NCBI GenBank assembly: GCA_029979405.1
Contig: JAPOHM010000102.1
Span: 1 to 5,478 of the forward strand
Direction of reading: 5' to 3'
DNA from: Methanobacteriota archaeon
GTDB taxonomy: Archaea; Thermoplasmatota; Poseidoniia; Poseidoniales; Poseidoniaceae
Length of the DNA stretch: 5,478 nucleotides
This document shows positions 1-3,964 of this stretch, in pieces. The first letter of the stretch is position 1. Each line of letters begins with the position of its first letter. The notes under the pieces are model-generated. The model ran no database searches. It was not told the DNA's origin and saw only the letters and a list, made by a program, of their open reading frames with translations. Both the position numbers and the translations under genes were made by a program.

Positions 1-9
1 ATTACTCAT
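1..9 (-). CDS. Start of a truncated downstream gene (first three codons only)
   Basis: Only ATG-AGT-AAT (Met-Ser-Asn) lies inside the window, reading leftward off the edge. It is reported because an AGGTGA ribosome-binding sequence sits a few bases upstream, inside the end of the preceding gene, and the ATG follows that gene's TAA by one base. This matches the tight spacing of the rest of the minus-strand cluster, so the operon very likely continues past the left edge. Nothing can be said about the product. Confidence 0.45.
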
Positions 10-10
10 T

Positions 11-226
11 TTATTCACCTATTTGTATTTCCTTCCATTTTTGCCATTCTACCATGTTCATCGTTGCACAAAAAATAGTTCCGCTTTTCATGTGTATCTC
101 AACATACATGTGTTCTTGCTTGAATATACCCATTTTTTTGGGAATGTGAGTGTATGCTGAAACACATTTGGGATTGAGTGTGGTTATTCCAGAATCCGTT
201 TGCACCGTGAATAAATTTTCGTTCAT
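11..226 (-). CDS. Small hypothetical protein, probably beta-rich (71 aa)
   Basis: I do not recognise a named family. The sequence has alternating hydrophobic strand-like segments: residues 5-10, a turn at Asp11-Ser12-Gly13, residues 41-46 and 50-54. It ends in a polar, Trp-containing helix-like stretch. There is no signal peptide, membrane span or Cys cluster. The shape, two short sheets around a loop holding Asn18-Pro19, loosely recalls small phage and FlbD-like beta proteins, but this is a weak guess. The start is well supported: the ATG directly follows the TAA of the recombinase gene and has a strong GGGGAGG a few bases upstream. It is therefore translationally coupled to the recombinase and probably co-transcribed. 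By position it could be a recombinase accessory factor or an unrelated early protein; the sequence does not decide. Confidence 0.75.
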   Translation of the reverse strand: MNENLFTVQTDSGITTLNPKCVSAYTHIPKKMGIFKQEHMYVEIHMKSGTIFCATMNMVEWQKWKEIQIGE

Positions 227-1189
227 TTACTCCTCCTCCCCTTCGTCTTCATTTATTCTTAGGCTATATTTCCCGTTTAATTTCATCTCATCCGGCGATA
301 CACCATCGAAGATTTTTCCAAAGAATGCCATGCACCCTTCCCATCCTCCATCCACTTCGTTCAGTATTTGATATTTCGATGCAATATCTGGGTAAAGCCA
401 CCAGTCCAGGAGAGGTTCTTGATTACCTGTTCGCCAAATCTCATAGTCATCTATCGGAGTTGAGGGCAATTTCGTTGCCCCTAACAAGTAGAGTGGCGCT
501 CTATCTACCACCTTTTGAATTGTGTTTCTATTCCAAATCAATGACCCGCTTCGTGTTTTGCACTTGCCCTCGATTAGCTTGTTTTGTATTCTAGGAGTAG
601 ATATGTTGTGATTTTCAAGAATGATTCTTACTGCCTCTATCTCATCTTCGAATGGAACTAAGACTCCTGGCTTCTTTCTCGTGCCGTGTTCTGTGAATTC
701 CGTATCAATGGTATATCCGTATGGGGGTTGGCCGATCCACCTCCCTTTGTTTCTCGCACCAACCATGCCCATTTTTACTCGCTCTGCGGTTTGCTCTCTT
801 TCCATTTGAGCTAATGCACCTATCAATGAAAACATGAATTTTCCCATAGGTGTTGAGGTATCTATTTGCTCCGTGACAGAAATAATATCGCAGTTTAGGC
901 TCTGTAATTGTTCAAGGAAAAATAGTGAGTTTCTAAGATTTCTGTGTATTCTGTCTAGCTTATACACGATAATGAGATCCCATTCACCTCCCGCTTCTTT
1001 CATCATTTTGTTGTATTCATCCCTCCTATCGAAATTACTACCGCTAGATGTGTCGTGAAAGTATCCAACTACTTCATGTCCAAGCAATTCGCATTGCATT
1101 TCGCACCTCCTTTTTTGTTCAACTATGCTGTGGCCTTCGTCTTGATATTCGGTTGAAACTCGTGTGTAAATTACTGCCCTTATTTCCAT
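227..1189 (-). CDS. Serine site-specific recombinase (resolvase/integrase type) lacking the zinc ribbon
   Basis: Serine recombinases cut and rejoin DNA at specific sites through a 5'-phosphoserine link, and in elements like this they usually integrate, excise or invert DNA. The N-terminal catalytic domain (about residues 3-145) has YTRVS with nucleophile Ser12 and Arg10, then YKLDRIHRN (76-84) with the conserved arginines. The long E-helix follows, with QMEREQTAERVKMG (128-141). The recombinase DNA-binding domain begins at GQPPYGY (153-159), includes WNRNTIQKVV (219-228), and ends with NQEPLLDWWLYPDIASKYQIL-like residues (256-276), which match the segment that usually precedes the zinc ribbon. 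At 320 aa it is much shorter than typical large serine integrases (about 450-700 aa). No paired-Cys ribbon or long coiled coil follows; the tail is acidic (EDEGEEE). A GGAGGG lies almost against the ATG, so initiation probably relies on coupling to the overlapping upstream gene. Function as an integrase rather than an invertase is inference. Confidence 0.93.
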   Translation of the reverse strand: MEIRAVIYTRVSTEYQDEGHSIVEQKRRCEMQCELLGHEVVGYFHDTSSGSNFDRRDEYNKMMKEAGGEWDLIIVYKLDRIHRNLRNSLFFLEQLQSLNCDIISVTEQIDTSTPMGKFMFSLIGALAQMEREQTAERVKMGMVGARNKGRWIGQPPYGYTIDTEFTEHGTRKKPGVLVPFEDEIEAVRIILENHNISTPRIQNKLIEGKCKTRSGSLIWNRNTIQKVVDRAPLYLLGATKLPSTPIDDYEIWRTGNQEPLLDWWLYPDIASKYQILNEVDGGWEGCMAFFGKIFDGVSPDEMKLNGKYSLRINEDEGEEE

Positions 1190-1287
1190 CCCTCCATGTA
1201 GTGTATCTTACCGCAAAAAGGGCAATGTTGCAAGCCACCAGATGATTCTGATGGTTTTTTAATGAAAAAATAGCGGCATTTTTTCAT
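1180..1287 (-). CDS. CPFC zinc-knuckle microprotein (35 aa)
   Basis: This tiny basic protein has Cys4, then His21-Cys22-Pro-Phe-Cys25-Gly-Lys near its C-terminus and another His at 29. The HCPFCGK pattern is common in small phage proteins and in zinc ribbons, where each Cys-x2-Cys holds half of a metal site. With only three Cys and two His, a single zinc could be bound by a mix of these or shared in a dimer. I chose the ATG at 1287 over an open extension to 1365 because it overlaps the upstream stop as ATGA and has AAGGGG six bases before it. The extension has no comparable signal, and its stretch is fully occupied by the upstream membrane gene. The 3' end overlaps the recombinase start by 10 bases, so the two are translationally coupled. 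A role as recombinase partner is possible but unproven. Confidence 0.68.
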   Translation of the reverse strand: MKKCRYFFIKKPSESSGGLQHCPFCGKIHYMEGWK

Positions 1288-1439
1288 AGAATACCCCTTT
1301 TTTGCTTTCTTTTGAATCGGAGGTATCGTATTCTTACATACTCCAAGCAGCCTATAAAAACCCAAACGGCCAAACCTACAACTATTGCGAGTAGTATCAA
1401 AAAACAGGCCAATATTAACGCTATCAATATATCATTCAA
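1284..1439 (-). CDS. Single-span membrane microprotein with TTG start (51 aa)
   Basis: The product has a very short polar N-terminus (Met-Asn-Asp), then about 27 almost wholly hydrophobic residues (4-30, including the run ILIALILACFLILLAIVVG). A strongly basic tail follows (RIRYLRFKRKQKRG, residues 37-50). By the positive-inside rule the N-terminus would be outside and the basic tail in the cytoplasm. The TTG start is chosen because TTAGGAGG ends eight bases upstream and an in-frame TAA lies just before it. No ATG in this frame precedes the hydrophobic segment. It overlaps the upstream zinc-ribbon gene by eight bases and the downstream CPFC gene by four (ATGA). Function is unknown. Possibilities include a small holin-like, superinfection-related or regulatory membrane peptide, but nothing in the sequence selects one. 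Confidence 0.62.
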   Translation of the reverse strand: MNDILIALILACFLILLAIVVGLAVWVFIGCLEYVRIRYLRFKRKQKRGIL

Positions 1440-1566
1440 TTACCATACCTCCTAATTTTTTCCATGTAGGGATATCCAGGGTCTTCAAGCAGATGATACA
1501 TTTTCCGTAATGCCAGTCGGTTAGATTCATCACTCTGCCGCAATCGCATTTGATTTTCTCTTCCAT
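1432..1566 (-). CDS. Zinc-ribbon microprotein (44 aa)
   Basis: The protein has Cys7-Asp-Cys9-Gly and Cys23-Ile-Ile-Cys26, two Cys pairs separated by 13 residues. This is the layout of a minimal zinc ribbon that binds one Zn. The first knuckle is CxCG rather than the usual CxxC. After the second pair comes a mixed hydrophobic and basic tail with Trp35 and Lys36-Lys37. Such small ribbons commonly bind nucleic acid or act as protein adaptors, but this one has no further diagnostic feature. The ATG has GGGAG about eight bases upstream, placed over the end of the preceding gene, whose TAG is only two bases away. The 3' end holds the AGGAGG used by the next gene. It is missed easily by length cutoffs but fits the spacing of the cluster exactly. 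Confidence 0.65.
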   Translation of the reverse strand: MEEKIKCDCGRVMNLTDWHYGKCIICLKTLDIPTWKKLGGMVIE

Positions 1567-1568
1567 GC

Positions 1569-1724
1569 CTACCACTCCCAGTCTTTCATTCCATAAGCGT
1601 AGGCGTAGATCGAGGTCATAGCATGGCCGAAGCCAACTATCGCTACTCCCAAGTAATAGAGCCCGTATGTTAGAGTGAATGATAACACGGTTAATCCGAC
1701 GATTGTTTTGATGATTTCAAACAT
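1569..1724 (-). CDS. Membrane microprotein rich in Tyr and Gly (51 aa)
   Basis: The sequence has a hydrophobic stretch from about residue 8 to 35 (VGLTVLSFTLTYGLYYLGVA and onward). This is long enough for one span, or for two tight half-spans broken by Gly21. The C-terminus is Tyr/Ala-rich and then polar (GMKDWEW). The N-terminus has a single Lys6. The ATG lies directly after the TAA of the upstream 104-aa gene and eight bases after GGAGG, a strong start signal. Downstream, the 44-aa zinc ribbon begins two bases after the TAG. I do not recognise a family. The spacing and strong ribosome binding site argue that it is a real gene, and the product is most likely an integral membrane peptide of the element. 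Confidence 0.62.
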   Translation of the reverse strand: MFEIIKTIVGLTVLSFTLTYGLYYLGVAIVGFGHAMTSIYAYAYGMKDWEW

Positions 1725-2039
1725 TTATTCTTCCTCCCTGGTAACTGGTCCTGCATCCCAATTTTCAAATTTGCGATTTTTGTCAAAAGTAGGCTCCGAC
1801 CCCCCCTCTTTCGATGCATTTTTGCTATTTTCTAAAATGCAGTCTTCACAGTCACAATCTTCCCATTCATCCAGCAGGGGGTGGCTTATTTCGAAGTGAT
1901 CCAACAGAGTAGCTACCATGAAGCCTACTTCATCTATATTTTGTTTGAGTTGAAACATTTTGAATGTGATGAATATAGTGCATAACAACACTATAATGTT
2001 AGTGATAAGAAATAAACATACTAAATCACTATCGTTCAT
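1725..2039 (-). CDS. N-terminally anchored protein with acidic Cys motif (104 aa)
   Basis: Residues about 6-27 form one clear transmembrane segment (VCLFLITNIIVLLCTIFITF). A short Lys-containing stretch follows, and then a helical region (30-50) that could pair as a short coiled coil. Residues 57-68 are very acidic and hold Cys62-Asp-Cys64-Glu-Asp-Cys67, which looks suited to metal binding or disulfide formation. The last 35 residues are polar, charged and probably disordered. With only two acidic residues before the span and lysines just after it, the soluble part is probably cytoplasmic. The ATG has GAGG eight bases upstream. It is the first confidently called gene of the minus-strand cluster, facing the divergent control region. 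No family is recognised; roles in membrane-linked regulation or host exclusion are speculation. Confidence 0.72.
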   Translation of the reverse strand: MNDSDLVCLFLITNIIVLLCTIFITFKMFQLKQNIDEVGFMVATLLDHFEISHPLLDEWEDCDCEDCILENSKNASKEGGSEPTFDKNRKFENWDAGPVTREEE

Positions 2040-2077
2040 TACTAATTCCTCACAATGGTTGGCAACATATTCAACCT

Positions 2078-2185
2078 TTAGTTATCCTTTGCATGTGCTG
2101 TTCCCGTATCAATTATTCTATGAACCCCATCATTTAGATTACTACGAAGGCTTAGGAACGCCTGTATTTTGTTATCACAAACCAT
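2078..2185 (-). CDS. Possible small ORF ahead of the recombinase cluster (35 aa)
   Basis: This is an ATG-started reading frame with a protein-like mix of residues: a short amphipathic helix (IQAFLSLRSNL, about residues 7-17), then VHRIID and a polar end. There are no Cys pairs beyond Cys3, no membrane span and no recognised family. An AGGA lies about ten bases before the ATG, a weak but usable ribosome binding site, and an in-frame TAG sits just upstream. It points the same way as the cluster, with 38 bases to the next gene. That gap is larger than any other in the cluster and weakens the case. A frame of 36 codons can arise by chance here, so I treat it as tentative. Confidence 0.28.
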   Translation of the reverse strand: MVCDNKIQAFLSLRSNLNDGVHRIIDTGTAHAKDN

Positions 2186-2276
2186 CTGGTTTATTTCCTA
2201 CATTCCTACCTTTTGTGTGCAAATGGGGGTTTTTTTGCTAACTTTTACATTTCTTATCAGTTGTAATTAACTTATT

Positions 2277-2307
2277 GTGTTGCATTTAATTTCTTGTAAT
2301 GCAACAC
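2277..2307. repeat. Perfect 10-bp inverted repeat with 11-bp spacer
   Basis: GTGTTGCATT at 2277-2286 is mirrored exactly by AATGCAACAC at 2298-2307, around an AT-rich 11-base spacer. It lies between divergent units. It could be an operator for a dimeric repressor (arm centres about two helical turns apart), an RNA hairpin in a leader, or a recombinase recognition dyad. There is no T-tract directly after it, so a plain terminator is less likely. Confidence 0.75.
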
Positions 2308-2326
2308 CAATGCTTAGTTGTTTTTT

Positions 2327-2344
2327 ACCATTGTTCCCAATGGT
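2327..2344. repeat. Short perfect hairpin (7-bp stem, 4-base loop)
   Basis: ACCATTG (2327-2333), loop TTCC, then CAATGGT (2338-2344). Six T residues precede it on the plus strand, so read leftward the stem is followed by an A-run, not a U-tract. It overlaps the hexamer repeats listed separately. A second pairing is possible between AATGGTT (2339-2345) and AACCATT (2359-2365), which would exclude the first. The two alternative pairings could matter if the region is transcribed toward the zinc-finger gene. Confidence 0.6.
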
Positions 2345-2406
2345 TTGTATTCATGGATAACCATTAAACGCCAATGATACTTGGTTTAAGTTGAGTGATT
2401 ACCATT
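2327..2406. repeat. Cluster of ACCATT/AATGGT hexamers
   Basis: ACCATT occurs at 2327-2332, 2360-2365 and 2401-2406, and its complement AATGGT at 2339-2344. A fifth copy, AATGGT at 2054-2059, lies just before the start of the 104-aa gene on the other side. Four copies within 80 bases are more than base composition would lead one to expect, although two are linked by the hairpin. The last copy overlaps the first codons of the zinc-finger gene. A repressor or activator binding both ends of the divergent region would fit, but that is inference. Confidence 0.45.
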
Positions 2407-2568
2407 CCAAAAGGACTTGCATTTAGAACGCCCTGTGAGGGTTGTAATGCCCCTGTCGGACCTTCTGGAAGGAAATGTAAGCAATGCAATACCCCCCTTT
2501 GCCCTTCTTGTTTGATTAAACACGAATGGATGGATAGATCCTCAGATTGTTTTGTTGGTGTTCCATGA
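2395..2568 (+). CDS. Cross-brace zinc finger protein, AN1/RING-like (57 aa)
   Basis: Ligand spacing is Cys14-x2-Cys17-x10-Cys28-x2-Cys31-x4-Cys36-x2-Cys39-x3-His43-x8-Cys52: eight ligands, enough for two zinc ions in an interleaved fold. AN1 fingers have nearly this spacing (C-x2-C, then about 10, C-x2-C, x4, C-x2-H). RING, B-box and FYVE folds are alternatives. Such domains mediate protein contacts, and small AN1-like proteins are known in archaea. There is no membrane span or extra domain. The start is GTG at 2395: an in-frame TGA lies immediately before it and the only internal ATG (Met46) is after most ligands. No good ribosome binding site precedes the GTG, so initiation may be leaderless or weak. 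The stop overlaps the methyltransferase ATG as ATGA, implying coupled translation and possibly a joint role. It is too short and starts too unusually for many gene callers. Confidence 0.66.
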   Translation: MITIPKGLAFRTPCEGCNAPVGPSGRKCKQCNTPLCPSCLIKHEWMDRSSDCFVGVP

Positions 2569-3182
2569 GTTCAAAATTTGATTACACTTCTACCTGGTTT
2601 GAGGACTTTCATTGCCCTAATACTTGGCCGATTTATTTTCAGCATTTAGCCTCAAAAAAGGACATTTTGGAAATCGGCAGTTTTGAAGGTAGGTCTGCTT
2701 GTTGGGTGATTTTGAATGAGCTTGATGAAAGAGGCACTATTACCTGCATAGACCGTTGGAGTGCCGGAGGGGATTTGCCAGATGTTGATTTTGAGAGTGT
2801 TGAAGAGAGATTCGACTCCAATACACGATTAGCCCTTTCAATGAAAACAGGCCGTTTTCTAAGGAAAATGAAGGGGGATAGTGTTGAACAATTGTCTCAA
2901 CTACTGTGTGATGGCTACGAATGCGATTTTGCCTATGTGGACGGCGATCATACTTCTGCTGGCGTTCTGTCTGATATGATTCTAGCATGGAGGCTCGTAA
3001 AGCCAGGAGGACTAATGGTGATTGACGATTATCTTTGGAGTTTTAATGTAAGTGAGCAGGTTCCTCTCTATAATGCCCCTCATCACAGGCCAAAGATGGG
3101 TATAGACGCCTTTATGACAATGTTTGATGGTTCCTACAGTATAATCGACATTGGAGTTCAAGTCGTTTTGAAGAAGCTTTAG
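2565..3182 (+). CDS. Class I SAM-dependent methyltransferase (Methyltransf_24-like, 205 aa)
   Basis: This family transfers a methyl group from S-adenosylmethionine to small molecules or sugars. Motif I is ILEIGSFEGRSA (residues 34-45), the glycine-rich SAM loop. The second strand ends in ITCIDRW, where Asp63 would hold the ribose. FAYVDGDHTSAGVLSD (122-137) is the typical Asp-Gly-Asp-His signature of the Methyltransf_24 group and related sugar O-methyltransferases or cephalosporin-hydroxylase-like proteins. KPGGLMVIDDY (146-156) is the motif on strand 5 with a metal-ligand-like Asp pair. Length is normal for a single-domain enzyme. I set the start at ATG 2565 because it overlaps the stop of the upstream zinc-finger gene; an in-frame ATG at 2547 would add six residues inside that gene with no better signal. 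The substrate is not evident; glycan, capsule or lipid targets are guesses. A hairpin terminator follows 19 bases after the stop. Confidence 0.87.
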   Translation: MSSKFDYTSTWFEDFHCPNTWPIYFQHLASKKDILEIGSFEGRSACWVILNELDERGTITCIDRWSAGGDLPDVDFESVEERFDSNTRLALSMKTGRFLRKMKGDSVEQLSQLLCDGYECDFAYVDGDHTSAGVLSDMILAWRLVKPGGLMVIDDYLWSFNVSEQVPLYNAPHHRPKMGIDAFMTMFDGSYSIIDIGVQVVLKKL

Positions 3183-3200
3183 ACTATGCAAATTTGAGAG

Positions 3201-3228
3201 GGAATCTCGATTCCATTTCTATTCTTTT
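3201..3228 (+). terminator. Probable intrinsic terminator of the methyltransferase unit
   Basis: GGAAT, loop CTCG, ATTCC (3201-3214) forms a 5-bp stem and is followed by a T-rich tract (ATTTCTATTCTTTT, 3215-3228). It lies 19 bases after the methyltransferase stop and before a converging gene, the expected place. The stem is short and the T-tract interrupted, so strength is doubtful. Confidence 0.5.
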
Positions 3229-3241
3229 GGTTTCGAACCAA
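3227..3241. repeat. Short palindrome in the gap between converging genes
   Basis: TTGGTT, TCG, AACCAA: a perfect 6-bp stem around three bases, with TTCGAA at its core. It partly overlaps the T-tract of the preceding terminator and may extend that structure. A TTCGAA-loop resembles a tRNA T-arm when read on the minus strand, but no matching acceptor, D-arm or anticodon arm is found. The rest of the gap to 3317 has no convincing gene. A weak AACCA/TGGTT pairing (3299-3303 with 3314-3318) could end the minus-strand block. Confidence 0.5.
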
Positions 3242-3317
3242 CATCTGCAACAAAGGCCTGATTCTGAGTTTAGAGGTCTTTCGTCCTTGTGTTCGCATAA
3301 CCAGCAGAGGGTTTGGT

Positions 3318-3752
3318 TCAATTTATCTTCCTGAATAGCATAAGCACTTCACCATAGGGTGTGCCTTCGAATACTTCTAAGTTTTGATGTCTAATTATTC
3401 CGCCTTGCCCCATTTTAGATAGCCAAAAGTTGCTGTCGAAGTCTTTTCTTGCCGCGTGTTTGACTTGAACTCTGTAACCGTTTCTATGCCCTAAGAGGGC
3501 GACATCTGCGTTCTTTTCACTACTGGTTGGCGTGTAACCCCTCTTTTGATAGAACTTTACGAATTCAGAATAGGATGAGTTGCCGTTGCCATCGTAATCT
3601 ATCTCATCCCATACCCAGCGGTCTGAAATTCCAACAGACCATGCTATGCAGTTGTATCTTTCATTAGCAGGTGCAACCATTTCCATTGGCAGGTTTGGGA
3701 ACTGTTGTGAGTAGGTTCTCCAAAGTCTTGGAGGGTTCACCGATCCTATCAC
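3318..3752 (-). CDS. Putative papain-like/DUF7689-type protein with NCIAW motif (144 aa)
   Basis: The core motif is ERYNCIAWSVG (residues 31-41) with Cys35. Then come RWVW (45-48), an FxxFYxxxGY segment (64-73, ending GYTPT), a VALLG strand, HAA with His99, and WLSKMGQGG-IIRHQNLEVFEG (110-130) ending in TPYG. I recall this order, Asn-Cys-Ile-Ala-Trp first and His-Ala-Ala later, from an uncharacterised family I believe is DUF7689. A Cys followed by His in this order fits a papain/NlpC-like fold, with Cys35 and His99 (or His122) as candidate catalytic residues; activity is unproven. No signal peptide is seen. The frame is open to a TTG at 3806, but I prefer GTG at 3752: it overlaps the upstream stop as GTGA, has GGGAG nine bases before it, and removes 18 N-terminal residues lying inside the neighbour. 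GTG at 3755 is equally placed for the ribosome. Confidence 0.7.
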   Translation of the reverse strand: MIGSVNPPRLWRTYSQQFPNLPMEMVAPANERYNCIAWSVGISDRWVWDEIDYDGNGNSSYSEFVKFYQKRGYTPTSSEKNADVALLGHRNGYRVQVKHAARKDFDSNFWLSKMGQGGIIRHQNLEVFEGTPYGEVLMLFRKIN

Positions 3753-3964
3753 CACAACACGCTCCCGACTAGCCCAAGAAGCATTAGCAGTTGAACAATT
3801 CGCCAATTTAGGATGATTTCGTCCTTTGCTTGGTCTATTCTGTCCAAGATTTTCTCAACGATTTCATCCACCTTTTCTTCTGATTCTGTGCTCAGTCCGT
3901 GTTCGACTTTCGCTGGAATTTTGAATTCAAGACTTTCAATGAGTGATTTGGGTGATTTTACCAT
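3749..3964 (-). CDS. Small C-terminally anchored membrane protein (71 aa)
   Basis: Residues 1-50 are soluble and charged, with a Glu/Lys/Asp-rich helix (about 28-50, SEEKVDEIVEKILDRIDQAK) that could form a coiled coil. Residues about 55-71 (IVQLLMLLGLVGSVLW) form one hydrophobic span ending exactly at the C-terminus, a tail-anchor layout. No signal peptide or Cys is present. I chose ATG at 3964 over a TTG at 3976 because GGGG lies six bases before the ATG. It overlaps the upstream spermidine-synthase-like gene by seven bases and the downstream NCIAW gene by four, so all three are coupled. Small coil-plus-span proteins in phage genomes include holin and spanin-like products. The position beside a possible Cys hydrolase makes a lysis role conceivable, but no lysis gene is recognised here. 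Confidence 0.7.
   Translation of the reverse strand: MVKSPKSLIESLEFKIPAKVEHGLSTESEEKVDEIVEKILDRIDQAKDEIILNWRIVQLLMLLGLVGSVLW

Larger units (their letters stand above)
2040..2394. promoter_or_regulatory. Divergent intergenic control region
   Basis: This stretch separates the minus-strand recombinase cluster from the plus-strand zinc-finger/methyltransferase pair, so both units probably start transcription here. It is AT-rich and unusually structured. It contains a perfect 10-bp inverted repeat, a 7-bp hairpin and repeated ACCATT/AATGGT hexamers, mostly in the 110 bases before the plus-strand gene. A weak 35-codon ORF lies in its left part. There are A/T-rich tracts but no convincing -35/-10 pair at proper spacing and no clear archaeal TATA/BRE, so no promoter coordinates are given. 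It may hold operators of a genetic switch or sites for the recombinase; these are inferences from layout. Confidence 0.5.

Noticed and set aside
150..1245. Several plus-strand ORFs of 62-89 codons opposite the recombinase and the 71-aa gene
   Set aside because: All are antisense to a gene with clear catalytic motifs. They are rich in Ser, Leu, Cys and Phe, as expected of shadow frames, and lack ribosome binding sites.
1288..1365. N-terminal extension of the CPFC microprotein to a 61-aa form
   Set aside because: The extension lies wholly within the membrane-peptide gene in another frame, while the ATG at 1287 has an AAGGGG site and ATGA overlap.
2221..2236. G-run followed by T-run as a terminator
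   Set aside because: GGGGG then TTTTTTT is suggestive, but no proper stem precedes it; the only pairing is GCAAA with TTTGC, which uses the T-run itself, and no plus-strand gene ends there.
1960..2241. 93-codon plus-strand ORF
   Set aside because: Its first third is antisense to the well-supported 104-aa gene, it has no ribosome binding site, and its Pro/Phe/Tyr/His-rich composition is typical of an antisense frame.
2040..2394. Attachment site of the recombinase
   Set aside because: The dyad could be a recombinase site, but att sites cannot be identified without element ends or an empty-site sequence, so it is only noted as a possibility.
3179..3298. 39-codon minus-strand ORF in the gap between converging genes
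   Set aside because: It has an ATG but no ribosome binding site, covers the probable terminator and palindrome, overlaps the methyltransferase end, and its basic composition is not distinctive.
3215..3298. tRNA-like T-arm (TTCGAAA loop) on the minus strand
   Set aside because: The five-base T-stem has a mismatch, and no acceptor partner, D-arm or anticodon arm could be placed upstream.
3753..3806. TTG-started 162-aa form of the NCIAW protein
   Set aside because: The extra 18 residues fall inside the preceding membrane-span gene and lack a ribosome binding site; GTG at 3752 or 3755 has GGGAG and coupling.
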